Shown here: positions 47,278 to 56,965 of the stretch, one piece after another | Position numbering within the stretch: the stretch's first letter is position 1 | Layout of the letters: each line of letters starts with the position of its first letter | NCBI RefSeq assembly: GCF_014656055.1 | Contig: NZ_BNBR01000009.1 | Location: 291,481 to 355,480 of the forward strand | Source: Streptomyces griseosporeus | GTDB taxonomy: Bacteria > Actinomycetota > Actinomycetes > Streptomycetales > Streptomycetaceae | DNA length: 64,000 nt | Reading direction: 5' to 3' | Program-made: the position numbers and the translations under genes | The notes under the pieces: model-generated | The model's database searches: none | Told to the model about the DNA's origin: nothing | The model's input: the letters and a program-made list of their open reading frames with translations, nothing else

Positions 47278-47538
47278 TCAGCTCTGGGAGGAGACGGCGG
47301 CCTCGCGGTTGGCGGTGGGCCGCTCGGAGCGCACGAGCGGCTCGGCCTTCGGGGCGCCCAGGCCCATGGTGCGCATGATGCCGCCGACCACGCCGCCGAG
47401 GACGACGACGGCCATGCCGGCCCAGAAGCCCACCGGCTCGGCCATCACCACGAAGGCGCCCGCGACGCAGAAACCGATGAAGGAGATGATGACACCGGTC
47501 CAGGCGGCCGGGGTGTGTCCGTGGCTGCTGCCCGCCAT
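47278..47538 (-). CDS. HGxxPAAW-family small membrane protein
   Basis: An 86-aa protein with the defining motif HGHTPAAW near the N-terminus and two transmembrane helices (WTGVIISFIGFCVAGAFVVMA and FWAGMAVVVLGGVVGGIM). ATG 47538 has AGGAG upstream. The family is restricted to actinobacteria and habitually lies in the trp region; its function is unknown. Confidence 0.88.
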   Translation of the reverse strand: MAGSSHGHTPAAWTGVIISFIGFCVAGAFVVMAEPVGFWAGMAVVVLGGVVGGIMRTMGLGAPKAEPLVRSERPTANREAAVSSQS

Positions 47539-47673
47539 TGCTTGCTCCTCATTGCCGTGTACGCGTGTCACGCGTGTACGTGTCGTACGGGTCCGAGCCC
47601 GACGCTCAGTCCGCCTCCATTGTCCCGTACGCGCGCGCGTGCGGGACGCGGGGGTGGGGTTCCCGCGCGTCGG

Positions 47674-48318
47674 TCACGCCGGATCGGGGCGGGTGGGGTC
47701 CTCGCCGCGGTCCAGGGCCTTCCACAGCTCCTCGGGCCGGTCGGGGTCGGCGGGCTGTGCGGTACGGCGCCGACGGGGAGCGCCGGAGCGTTCGTACCGG
47801 CCGGACATGGCGGGCCACAGGCGGCCGTAGCGCAGGGCGAGCAGGCCGGCCAGGAGGATCAGCAGGCCGCCGGCGGCGGCGACGTACGGCCAGGCCGTGT
47901 GGGTGAGGGCGCCGACGGTGGCGGAGGTGTCGCCGGAGGCCTCGGCGGCCTTGTCGTCGAGGGCGCCGCTGTCGGTGGCGCCGATCAGGGCGGCGGCGAT
48001 GGTGCCGGCGCCGGAGAGGGCGAGGAGGGCGGCGACGAGGAAGCGGCCGGCCCGGCGGACGGCGAAGACGGCGACGAGCGCGGCGAGTCCCACTATGGCG
48101 AGCGCCGCGGGGACGCCGGTGACGTCGCTTCCCTTGGCGGTCAGGGGGAAGGCGCCGCCGGCCACGGTCGCGGTGCCCTCCGCCCAGAGCTGGCGGGTGG
48201 CGAGCAGCGCCACGGCCGCGCCGAGCGCTCCGCAGAGCAGGGCGACGGCGAGGCTGCGGCGGCCCGGCCGGGCGGCGGCTTCGGATCGGGGGTGCGGTAC
48301 GGCGGTCACGTACTCCAC
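47674..48318 (-). CDS. Trp-region conserved membrane protein (TIGR02234 type)
   Basis: A ~214-aa protein with four predicted membrane helices (LAVALLCGALGAAVALLATRQLW; PAALAIVGLAALVAVFAV; FLVAALLALSGAGTIAAALIG; AWPYVAAAGGLLILLAGLLALRYG) and a basic cytoplasmic tail. This family sits next to trpE in actinobacteria and is named for that context; no activity is known. The start is uncertain: GTG 48318 (VEYVTAVPHP) or GTG 48309, with GGAG between them. Confidence 0.85.
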   Translation of the reverse strand: MEYVTAVPHPRSEAAARPGRRSLAVALLCGALGAAVALLATRQLWAEGTATVAGGAFPLTAKGSDVTGVPAALAIVGLAALVAVFAVRRAGRFLVAALLALSGAGTIAAALIGATDSGALDDKAAEASGDTSATVGALTHTAWPYVAAAGGLLILLAGLLALRYGRLWPAMSGRYERSGAPRRRRTAQPADPDRPEELWKALDRGEDPTRPDPA

Positions 48319-48397
48319 TATCGCCCGAACCCCGGGCGTTCCGTCACCCGGGGCCACGTGATCCGCGCCCCACTGCCCGGCGGGACCCGGCCGGCGG

Positions 48398-49876
<1,479 letters not shown>

Positions 49877-49887
49877 GGCGGCAGACC

Positions 49888-50289
49888 TTACTGACCGTCG
49901 GCGGCCGGGCCGGAATCCCCGCCGTCCTTGAGCAGCACGTCGGCGTCGAAGCAGGTGCGCGCGCCGGTGTGGCAGGCGGCGCCGACCTGGTCGACCCGCA
50001 CGAGCACGGTGTCGGCGTCGCAGTCCAGGGCGACGGACTTCACCCACTGGTAGTGGCCGGAGGTGTCGCCCTTGACCCAGTACTCCTGGCGGCTGCGGGA
50101 CCAGTAGGTGCAGCGGCCCGTGGTCAGGGTGCGGTGCAGCGCCTCGTCGTCCATCCAGCCGAGCATGAGCACCTCGCCGGTGTCGTACTGCTGGGCGATG
50201 GCGGGGAGGAGCCCGTCGGCGCTGCGCTTCAGGCGCGCGGCGATCTCGGGGTCCAGCCGGCTGGGCTGACGGGGCGTGCTGGTGGTCAT
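49888..50289 (-). CDS. hisI: Phosphoribosyl-AMP cyclohydrolase
   Basis: A 133-aa monofunctional HisI. Metal ligands are in SVALDCDADTVLVRVDQVG and CHTGARTCF, and YWSRSRQEYWVKGDTSGH is conserved. It opens the ring of phosphoribosyl-AMP in histidine synthesis. hisE (pyrophosphohydrolase) is neither fused nor nearby. It is followed directly by trpE, tying one histidine and one tryptophan gene into one transcript. Confidence 0.96.
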   Translation of the reverse strand: MTTSTPRQPSRLDPEIAARLKRSADGLLPAIAQQYDTGEVLMLGWMDDEALHRTLTTGRCTYWSRSRQEYWVKGDTSGHYQWVKSVALDCDADTVLVRVDQVGAACHTGARTCFDADVLLKDGGDSGPAADGQ

Positions 50290-50407
50290 GGGTGCCATTG
50301 TGCCGCGCGGGACGGGCGGCGAGGGGGCGGTGTCCACAGGCCGGACCGCCGCCGACCGCTCCTCGGCGCCGCTGGGCGGACCCGGGGCGCGGTCGTAGGC
50401 TGACTCC

Positions 50408-51043
50408 ATGTCGACCTTCGCCAAGCGTGAACGACTGCTCCTCGCCGACCTGCTGGAGACCGCGGGTCCGGACGCCCCGACGCTGTGCGAGGGGTGGCTG
50501 ACCCGTGATCTCGCGGCGCACGTGGTGGTGCGCGAGCGCCGCCCGGACGCCGCCGGCGGGCTGCTGATCAAGCAGCTCTCCTCCCGTCTCGACAAGGCGA
50601 TGGACGAGTTCACCGCCAAGCCGTACGAGGAGCTGATCCAGCTGATCCGTACGGGCCCGCCGCGTTTCTCGCCGTTCCAGCTGAAGCAGCTCGACGAGGC
50701 GTCGAACACGATCGAGTTCTACGTCCACACGGAGGACGTGCGCCGCGCCCAGGAGGACTGGTCGCCGCGGGAGCTGGACCCGGTCTTCCAGGACGCCCTG
50801 TGGTCGCGGCTGGAGCGCACGGCCCGGCTGATGGGCCGCGGCGCCCCCACGGGCCTGGTGCTGCGCCGCCCGGACGGCCAGACGGTGGTCGCGCACCGCG
50901 GCACGCCGGTCGTCACGGTGACCGGCGAGCCGTCGGAACTGCTGCTGTTCTCCTACGGCCGGCAGAGCGCCGCGAAGGTGGACCTGGACGGCGAGGAGGA
51001 GGCCATCACCAAGCTGCACGAGGCGAAGGCGCTCGGCATCTGA
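50408..51043 (+). CDS. TIGR03085 family metal-binding protein (mycothiol-dependent MPI/DinB fold)
   Basis: A 211-aa actinobacterial protein. The N-terminus resembles the mycothiol maleylpyruvate isomerase/DinB four-helix metal-binding domain (RERLLLADLLETAGPDAPTLCEGWLTRDLAAHVVVRERRPD; VHTEDVRRA). His residues in AAHVVV and YVHTEDV are candidate metal ligands. The C-terminal half forms a small alpha/beta region. It is the only plus-strand gene in the his-trp block and splits hisI-trpE from hisF. Activity is unknown; mycothiol linkage is inference from the fold. Confidence 0.85.
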   Translation: MSTFAKRERLLLADLLETAGPDAPTLCEGWLTRDLAAHVVVRERRPDAAGGLLIKQLSSRLDKAMDEFTAKPYEELIQLIRTGPPRFSPFQLKQLDEASNTIEFYVHTEDVRRAQEDWSPRELDPVFQDALWSRLERTARLMGRGAPTGLVLRRPDGQTVVAHRGTPVVTVTGEPSELLLFSYGRQSAAKVDLDGEEEAITKLHEAKALGI

Positions 51044-51059
51044 GGGGCGGCCGCCGCCG

Positions 51060-51815
51060 TCACCGTACGGGGTGGCCCGCCTCGCGCAGGGTCTGCTTGA
51101 CCTGGCCGATGCGCAGGTCGCCGAAGTGGAAGACGGACGCCGCGAGGACGGCGTCCGCGCCCGCCTCGATAGCGGGCGGGAAGTCGGCGAGCTTGCCGGC
51201 GCCGCCCGAGGCGATGACCGGGACCGTGACGTGCTTGCGGACGGCGGCGATCATCTCCAGGTCGTAGCCGTCCTTGGTGCCGTCGGCGTCCATGGAGTTC
51301 AGCAGGATCTCGCCCGCGCCCAGCTCGGCCGCCCGGTGCGCCCACTCCACGGCGTCGATGCCGGTGCCGCGGCGGCCGCCGTGGGTGGTCACCTCGAAGG
51401 TGCCGGCCTCGGTGCGGCGGGCGTCCACCGACAGCACCAGCACCTGGCGGCCGAACCGCTCGGCGATCTCGCGGATCAGGTCGGGGCGGGCGATCGCCGC
51501 GGTGTTGACGCCGACCTTGTCGGCGCCCGCGCGCAGCAGCTTGTCCACGTCCTCGGCCGTGCGGACGCCGCCGCCGACGGTGAGCGGGATGAACACCTGC
51601 TCGGCGGTGCGGCGCACCACGTCGTACGTCGTCTCGCGGTTGCCCGACGAGGCGGTGATGTCCAGGAACGTCAGCTCGTCGGCGCCCTCGGCGTCGTACA
51701 CCTTGGCCATCTCGACGGGGTCGCCCGCGTCGCGCAGGTTCTGGAAGTTGACACCCTTGACGACCCGGCCGTTGTCCACGTCCAGGCAGGGGATGACTCG
51801 GACCGCCAGGGTCAT
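51060..51815 (-). CDS. hisF: Imidazole glycerol phosphate synthase, cyclase subunit
   Basis: A 251-aa half-barrel-duplicated TIM barrel. The catalytic Asp residues are in IPCLDVDNGRVVKG (~residue 11) and LSVDARR (~130); phosphate-binding segments are GGGVRTAEDV and ASGGAGKLADF. With HisH it makes imidazole glycerol phosphate and AICAR. It follows ridA by 15 nt at the 3' end of the his operon. Confidence 0.97.
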   Translation of the reverse strand: MTLAVRVIPCLDVDNGRVVKGVNFQNLRDAGDPVEMAKVYDAEGADELTFLDITASSGNRETTYDVVRRTAEQVFIPLTVGGGVRTAEDVDKLLRAGADKVGVNTAAIARPDLIREIAERFGRQVLVLSVDARRTEAGTFEVTTHGGRRGTGIDAVEWAHRAAELGAGEILLNSMDADGTKDGYDLEMIAAVRKHVTVPVIASGGAGKLADFPPAIEAGADAVLAASVFHFGDLRIGQVKQTLREAGHPVR

Positions 51816-51830
51816 GAATCCACGGCTCCT

Positions 51831-52235
51831 CTACACCTTCTCAGCGCTTGTGTACGCTTCCAGTTCCACCGAGACCAGGATGCGCGGGTCGACGAACCCC
51901 TCCACGACCAGCACGGTCGCGACGGGGCGGACGGAGTCGAACAGCTCCTTGTGGGCCCGGCCCACCGCGTCGACATCGCGCGCGTGGGTCAGATACGTCC
52001 TGGTCCTGACCACCGACTCCGGTGCCAGACCGAACTCGGCGATCGCCTCCAGCGCGCTGGTGTAGGCCACCTTGGCCTGTTCGTACGGGTCGCCCTCGCC
52101 GTACAGCACGTCGCCCTTGAAGGCGGTCGTGCCGGCCACCAGCACACGGTCGCCCGCCGCGACGGCGCGCGCGAATCCGAACGTCTCTTCCCAGGGATTT
52201 CCGCTCTGCACGCGCCGCACGGCATCGGACATCAT
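51831..52235 (-). CDS. RidA-family enamine/imine deaminase within the his operon
   Basis: A 134-aa protein of the RidA/YjgF family. It includes FARAVAAGDRVLVAGTTAF, YEQAKVAYTSALEAIAEFGL and a late Arg in HARDVDAVGRAHKELFDSVRPVATVLVVEGFVDPRILVSVE; the Arg-Ile-Leu-Val context resembles the carboxylate-binding Arg of RidA. Family members hydrolyse reactive enamines made by PLP enzymes. ATG overlaps the priA stop (ATGA), with GGAGG 10 nt upstream, so it is co-translated with histidine enzymes. Confidence 0.88.
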   Translation of the reverse strand: MMSDAVRRVQSGNPWEETFGFARAVAAGDRVLVAGTTAFKGDVLYGEGDPYEQAKVAYTSALEAIAEFGLAPESVVRTRTYLTHARDVDAVGRAHKELFDSVRPVATVLVVEGFVDPRILVSVELEAYTSAEKV

Positions 52236-52957
52236 GACGACACAGCCTCCAAGGCCTCTTCCAGGGTGAACGCCTTCGCGTACAGCGCCTTCCCTACGAT
52301 GGCGCCCTCGACACCGAGCGGCACGAGGCCGGCGATGGCGCGCAGGTCGTCCAGGGAGGAGACCCCGCCGGAGGCCACGACCGGGCGGTCGGTCGCCGCG
52401 CACACGTTCTTCAGCAGCTCCAGGTTGGGGCCCTGGAGGGTGCCGTCCTTGGCGATGTCGGTGACGACGTAGCGGGCGCAGCCCTCCTGGTTGAGGCGCT
52501 CCAGCGTCTCGTACAGGTCGCCGCCGTCGCGGGTCCAGCCGCGGCCGCGCAGGGTCGTGCCGCGGACGTCGAGACCGACGGCGATCTTGTCGCCGTGCTC
52601 GGCGATGACCTTGGCGACCCACTCGGGGCTCTCCAGGGCGGCCGTGCCGAGGTTGACGCGGGTGCAGCCGGTGGCGAGCGCGGCGGCGAGGGAGGCGTCG
52701 TCGCGGATGCCGCCGGACAGCTCCACCTTGATGTCCATGGCCCGGGTGACCTCGGCGATCAGCTCGCGGTTGTCGCCGGTGCCGAAGGCGGCGTCGAGGT
52801 CGACCAGGTGCAGCCACTCGGCGCCCGCGCGCTGCCAGGCGAGGGCGGCCTCCAGCGGGGAGCCGTAGGAGGTCTCCGTGCCGGACTCGCCGTGCACCAG
52901 GCGGACGGCCTGGCCGTCGCGGACGTCGACGGCGGGGAGGAGTTCGAGCTTGCTCAC
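52232..52957 (-). CDS. priA: Bifunctional phosphoribosyl isomerase A (HisA/TrpF)
   Basis: A 241-aa TIM barrel almost identical to the PriA sequence I recall from S. coelicolor. Catalytic Asp residues are in LLPAVDVRDGQAV (~11) and VGLDVRGTTLRGRGW (~130); substrate loops include VELSGGIRDD and ASGGVSSLDDL. PriA isomerises both ProFAR (histidine) and phosphoribosyl anthranilate (tryptophan), and no separate trpF occurs in this window. GTG start overlaps the hisH stop (GTGA). Confidence 0.96.
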   Translation of the reverse strand: MSKLELLPAVDVRDGQAVRLVHGESGTETSYGSPLEAALAWQRAGAEWLHLVDLDAAFGTGDNRELIAEVTRAMDIKVELSGGIRDDASLAAALATGCTRVNLGTAALESPEWVAKVIAEHGDKIAVGLDVRGTTLRGRGWTRDGGDLYETLERLNQEGCARYVVTDIAKDGTLQGPNLELLKNVCAATDRPVVASGGVSSLDDLRAIAGLVPLGVEGAIVGKALYAKAFTLEEALEAVSS

Positions 52958-53595
52958 AGTGTTCCGATCCAGTTGGTGAGGAGCTGGGCTCCGGCGTCGC
53001 CGGACTTCTCGGGGTGGAACTGCGTGGCCCACAGGGCGCCGTTCTCCACGGCGGCCACGAACGGCTTGCCGTGCGTCGACCAGGTGACCTTGGGCGCGGT
53101 CATCGCCGGGTTGTGCACCTCCAGCGCCCAGTCGTGGACGGCGTAGGAGTGCACGAAGTAGAAGCGGGCGTCGGCGTCCAGGCCGGCGAACAGCTCCGAG
53201 CCGGCCGGGGCCTCGACGGTGTTCCAGCCCATGTGGGGCACGATCTCGGCCTGGAGCGGTTCGACCGTGCCGGGCCACTCGTCCAGGCCCTCGGCCTCGA
53301 CGCCGTGCTCGATGCCGCGGGCGAAGAGGATCTGCATGCCGACGCAGATGCCCATCACCGGGCGGCCGCCGGACAGGCGGCGGTCGATGATCCAGTCGCC
53401 GCGGGCGTCCTTCAGGCCCTTCATGCAGGCGGCGAAGGCGCCGACGCCCGGCACGAGCAGGCCGTCCGCGTTCATGGCCGTGTCGAAGTCGCGGGTGATC
53501 TCGACGTCGGCGCCGGTGCGGGCGAGGGCGCGCTCGGCGGAGCGCACGTTGCCGAAGCCGTAGTCGAAGACGACGACCTTCTTCTGCGTGCTCAT
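52954..53595 (-). CDS. hisH: Imidazole glycerol phosphate synthase, glutaminase subunit
   Basis: A 213-aa class I amidotransferase. The nucleophile Cys is in PVMGICVGMQILFARG, and the His-Glu pair in LWATQFHPEKSGDAG. It supplies ammonia to HisF. ATG 53595 shares one base with the stop of the 54-aa upstream gene (TGATG), and GGAGG lies 10 nt upstream within that gene. Confidence 0.97.
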   Translation of the reverse strand: MSTQKKVVVFDYGFGNVRSAERALARTGADVEITRDFDTAMNADGLLVPGVGAFAACMKGLKDARGDWIIDRRLSGGRPVMGICVGMQILFARGIEHGVEAEGLDEWPGTVEPLQAEIVPHMGWNTVEAPAGSELFAGLDADARFYFVHSYAVHDWALEVHNPAMTAPKVTWSTHGKPFVAAVENGALWATQFHPEKSGDAGAQLLTNWIGTL

Positions 53596-53759
53596 CAGTT
53601 CCACACCTCCAGCCGCATGACGCCCGCGACGAGGCACATGGCCGCGCCGATGGAGAGCAGCACGATGAGGCTGCGGGGCATCTGCTGCTTGACGAAGGAG
53701 ATGATCCCGCCGACCAGGAACAGGCCGACGACGATCAGGATCGTGGACAGTCCGTTCAT
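53595..53759 (-). CDS. 54-aa two-helix membrane protein in the his operon
   Basis: ATG at 53759, 3 nt after hisB ends in the same direction, opens a frame MNGLSTILIVVGLFLVGG... ending ...GVMRLEVWN with a TGA that overlaps the hisH ATG. Two hydrophobic helices (STILIVVGLFLVGGIISFV and LIVLLSIGAAMCLVAGVM) flank a KQQMPR loop, so it is a small membrane hairpin. Third positions are strongly G/C-biased and junctions are tight on both sides, which supports a real gene. Function unknown; no link to histidine chemistry is evident. Confidence 0.82.
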   Translation of the reverse strand: MNGLSTILIVVGLFLVGGIISFVKQQMPRSLIVLLSIGAAMCLVAGVMRLEVWN

Positions 53760-53762
53760 CGG

Positions 53763-54356
53763 TTACAGGGCGCCCTTCGTGGAGGGGAGGATGCCGGCGG
53801 CGCGCGGGTCGCGCTCGCTGGCGTACCTCAGGGCCCGGGCCAGCGCCTTGAACTGGCACTCCACGATGTGGTGGGCGTTGCGCCCGTAGGGCACGTGCAC
53901 GTGCAGCGCGATCTGCGCCTGGGCGACGAAGGACTCCAGAATGTGACGGGTCATCGTGGTGTCGTACTCGCCGATCATCGGCGCCATGTTCTCGGGCTCG
54001 GTGTGCACGAGGTAGGGGCGGCCGGAGAGGTCGACGGTGACCTGGGCGAGGGACTCGTCCAGCGGGACCGTGCAGTTGCCGAAGCGGTAGATGCCCACCT
54101 TGTCGCCGAGCGCCTGCTTGAAGGCGGCGCCCAGCGCGAGGGCGGTGTCCTCGATGGTGTGGTGGGAGTCGATGTGCAGGTCGCCGTCGGTCTTCACGGT
54201 CAGGTCGAACAGGCCGTGCCGGCCGAGCTGGTCGAGCATGTGGTCGTAGAAGCCGACGCCGGTGGCGATGTCGGTCTTCCCGGTGCCGTCGAGGTCGATC
54301 TCGACCAGGACCGAGGTCTCCTTGGTCGTGCGCTCTATGCGTCCCACGCGGTTCAT
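53763..54356 (-). CDS. hisB: Imidazoleglycerol-phosphate dehydratase
   Basis: A 197-aa monofunctional dehydratase (no fused phosphatase). Mn-binding His/Glu motifs are GVGFYDHMLDQLGRHG, DGDLHIDSHHTIEDTALALG and HVPYGRNAHHIVECQFKALARAL. ATG overlaps the hisC stop (ATGA). Confidence 0.97.
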   Translation of the reverse strand: MNRVGRIERTTKETSVLVEIDLDGTGKTDIATGVGFYDHMLDQLGRHGLFDLTVKTDGDLHIDSHHTIEDTALALGAAFKQALGDKVGIYRFGNCTVPLDESLAQVTVDLSGRPYLVHTEPENMAPMIGEYDTTMTRHILESFVAQAQIALHVHVPYGRNAHHIVECQFKALARALRYASERDPRAAGILPSTKGAL

Positions 54357-55462
54357 GCGCTCTGCTCCTTCTTCAGTTCACGGACCGCGTCGAGGAACGC
54401 GTCGTTCTCCTCCGGGGTGCCGGCGGTGACCCTGAGCCACCCCGGTACGCCGTTGTCCCGGACCAGGACGCCCCGGTCGAGGATCTTCTGCCAGACCTCG
54501 TGGGCGTCGGCGAAGCGGCCGAACTGCACGAAGTTGGCGTCCGAGGCGGTCACCTCGTAGCCGATCGCCCGCAGTTCGGCGACCAGCCGGTCCCGTTCGG
54601 CCTTCAGCTGCTCGACGTAGCCGAGCAGGGTGTCGGTGTGCTCCAGGGCGGCCAGCGCGGTCGCCTGGGTGACGGCCGACAGGTGGTACGGCAGCCGCAC
54701 CAGCTGGACGGCGTCGACGACGGCCGGGTGCGCGGCGAGGTAGCCGAGGCGCAGGCCGGCCGCGCCGAACGCCTTGGACATCGTGCGGGAGATCACCAGG
54801 TGCGGCCGGCCCTGGAGCAGCGGCAGCAGCGAGTCGCCGTGGCTGAACTCGATGTACGCCTCGTCCGCGATCACGATCGACGGCTTGGCCGCCTGCGCGG
54901 CCTCGTACAGCGCGACGACGGTCTCCGGCGGGACGGCCGTGCCGGTGGGGTTGTTGGGGGTGGTGATGAAGACGACGTCCGGCTGCTGCTCGGCGATCGC
55001 CCGCCGGGCGGCGGCGAGGTCGATGGTGAAGTCGTCGTTGCGCGGCCCGGAGATCCAGCCGGTGCCGGTGCCGCGCGCGATGAGCGCGTGCATCGAGTAC
55101 GACGGCTCGAAGCCGATCGCGGTGCGGCCGGGGCCGCCGAAGGTCTGCAGCAGCTGCTGGATGACCTCGTTGGAGCCGTTGGCCGCCCATACGTTCGCCA
55201 GGGCGACCTCGTACCCGGAGGTGCGGGTCAGGTACTCGGCGAGCCTGGTGCGCAGCTCGACGGCGTCGCGGTCCGGGTAGCGGTTGAGGTGGCGGGCCGC
55301 CTCACGGACCCGCTCGGCGATCCGCTCGACCAGCGGCTCGGGCAGCGGGTAGGGGTTCTCGTTGGTGTTCAGCCGTACGGGGACGTCCAGCTGGGGCGCT
55401 CCGTAGGGGGACTTGCCGCGCAGCTCGTCCCGTACGGGGAGATCGTCGATCCGGGTGTTCAC
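54353..55462 (-). CDS. hisC: Histidinol-phosphate aminotransferase
   Basis: A 369-aa PLP aminotransferase of fold type I. The Schiff-base Lys is in ISRTMSKAFGAAGLRLGY; other elements are NTNENPYPLP, NGSNEVIQQLLQTF, PNNPTG and DEAYIEFS. The GTG start overlaps the hisD stop (GTGA). Confidence 0.97.
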   Translation of the reverse strand: MNTRIDDLPVRDELRGKSPYGAPQLDVPVRLNTNENPYPLPEPLVERIAERVREAARHLNRYPDRDAVELRTRLAEYLTRTSGYEVALANVWAANGSNEVIQQLLQTFGGPGRTAIGFEPSYSMHALIARGTGTGWISGPRNDDFTIDLAAARRAIAEQQPDVVFITTPNNPTGTAVPPETVVALYEAAQAAKPSIVIADEAYIEFSHGDSLLPLLQGRPHLVISRTMSKAFGAAGLRLGYLAAHPAVVDAVQLVRLPYHLSAVTQATALAALEHTDTLLGYVEQLKAERDRLVAELRAIGYEVTASDANFVQFGRFADAHEVWQKILDRGVLVRDNGVPGWLRVTAGTPEENDAFLDAVRELKKEQSA

Positions 55463-56784
55463 TTGCTCTCCGGCACCTTCCAGTCGAACCTCGCCTTGAT
55501 CGCCGCGCCGTGCGCGGGCAGGTCCTCGGCCTCCGCCAGCGTCACCACGTGGTGCGCGACCTCGGCGAGGGCGTCCCTGGTGTAGTCGACGATGTGGATG
55601 CCGCGCAGGAAGGACTGCACGGACAGGCCCGAGGAGTGGCAGGCGCAGCCGCCGGTGGGCAGAACGTGGTTGGAGCCGGCCGCGTAGTCGCCGAGGGAGA
55701 CGGGTGCCCAGGGGCCGATGAAGATCGCGCCCGCGTTGCGGACCCGGTCGGCGACGGCCGCCGCGTCGGCGGTCTGGATCTCCAGGTGCTCGGCGCCGTA
55801 CGCGTCGACCACCCGCAGGCCCTCGTCGACGCCGTCGACCAGGACGATCGCGGACTGCTTGCCCTTCAGGGCGGGGACGATGCGGTCGTCGATGTGCTTG
55901 GTCGCGGCGACCTGCGGCTCCAGCTCGCGCTCGACCGCGTCGGCCAGCTCCGGGGAGTCGGTGACGAGGACGGCGGCGGCCAGCGGGTCGTGCTCGGCCT
56001 GGCTGATCAGGTCGGCGGCGACGTGCGCCGGGTCGGCCGTGGCGTCCGCGAGGATCGCGATCTCGGTCGGGCCGGCCTCGGCGTCGATGCCGATCTTGCC
56101 GGTGAAGTAGCGCTTGGCGGCGGCGACCCAGATGTTGCCGGGACCGGTGACCATGTTGGCGGGCGGGCATGACTCGGTGCCGTACGCGAACATCGCGACG
56201 GCCGTGGCGCCGCCGGCGGCGTACACCTCGTCCACGCCGAGGAGGGCGCACGCCGCGAGGATCGTGGGGTGCGGCAGGCCGCCGAACTCGGCCTGCGCGG
56301 GCGAGGCGAGCGCGAGGGAGCCGACCCCCGCCTCCTGGGCGGGGACGACGTTCATCACGACGGACGACGGGTAGACCGACCGGCCGCCCGGCGCGTACAG
56401 CCCGACGCGGTCGACCGGTACCCACTTCTCGGTCACGGTGCCGCCCAGCACGACCTGGGTGGTGTGGGTGGTACGGCGCTGCTCGCGGTGGACGAGGCGG
56501 GCGCGGCGGACGGACTCCTCCAGGGCCGCGCGCACGGCCGGGTCCAGCTCGTCGAGGGCCTTGGTGATCGCCTCGGCCGGGACCCGCACCTGCTCCAGCC
56601 TGACCCCGTCGAACTTCTCCGCGAAGTCGATCAGCGCCGCGTCGCCACGATGATGCACGGCCTCGCAGATCGGACGCACCTTCTCCAGTGCGGCCTGAAC
56701 GTCGAAGTCGGCTCGGGGCAGCAGGTCGCGCAGGGCGGGGCCCTCGGGAAGGGCGTCGCCGCGCAGATCGATTCGGGAGATCAC
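55459..56784 (-). CDS. hisD: Histidinol dehydrogenase
   Basis: A 441-aa zinc enzyme performing the last two oxidations to histidine. Signature pieces are GLYAPGGRSVYPSSVVMNVVPA, DAEAGPTEIAILAD, the zinc/catalytic region AEHLEIQT, and LPTGGCACHSSGLSVQSFLRG. GTG 56784 (VISRIDLRGDAL) is preferred; GAGA lies upstream within an inverted repeat GGTCT...AGACC (56785-56804). It is first in the his operon hisD-C-B-small-H-priA-ridA-F. Confidence 0.97.
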   Translation of the reverse strand: MISRIDLRGDALPEGPALRDLLPRADFDVQAALEKVRPICEAVHHRGDAALIDFAEKFDGVRLEQVRVPAEAITKALDELDPAVRAALEESVRRARLVHREQRRTTHTTQVVLGGTVTEKWVPVDRVGLYAPGGRSVYPSSVVMNVVPAQEAGVGSLALASPAQAEFGGLPHPTILAACALLGVDEVYAAGGATAVAMFAYGTESCPPANMVTGPGNIWVAAAKRYFTGKIGIDAEAGPTEIAILADATADPAHVAADLISQAEHDPLAAAVLVTDSPELADAVERELEPQVAATKHIDDRIVPALKGKQSAIVLVDGVDEGLRVVDAYGAEHLEIQTADAAAVADRVRNAGAIFIGPWAPVSLGDYAAGSNHVLPTGGCACHSSGLSVQSFLRGIHIVDYTRDALAEVAHHVVTLAEAEDLPAHGAAIKARFDWKVPESK

Positions 56785-56825
56785 GGTCTCAATTCTCTCA
56801 GACCCTCGGCCGCGGCCGTCCCGCC

Positions 56826-56842
56826 GTATCAATGGCTGATAC
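56826..56842. promoter_or_regulatory. Palindrome in the hisD / repeat-protein divergent promoter region
   Basis: GTATCA-ATGGC-TGATAC is a perfect 6-bp-arm palindrome 42 bp upstream of hisD and about 125 bp upstream of the divergent gene. It stands out as A/T-richer than its surroundings and is a candidate repressor or promoter element. Confidence 0.45.
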
Positions 56843-56965
56843 ACGCCGTGGACGATCCGCGGACGATCCCGTTCACCCCTGGTGTTCCGGGCGTCACAGA
56901 ACGGGCATGAACACGTGTACGAACACCGGTTGCACCCGGGAGCAGCGGAGGAGGCAGGGAAGCAC

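Noticed and set aside
49877..49887. trp leader peptide/attenuator before trpE
   Set aside because: Only 11 nt separate hisI and trpE, and no Trp-codon-rich short frame is visible.
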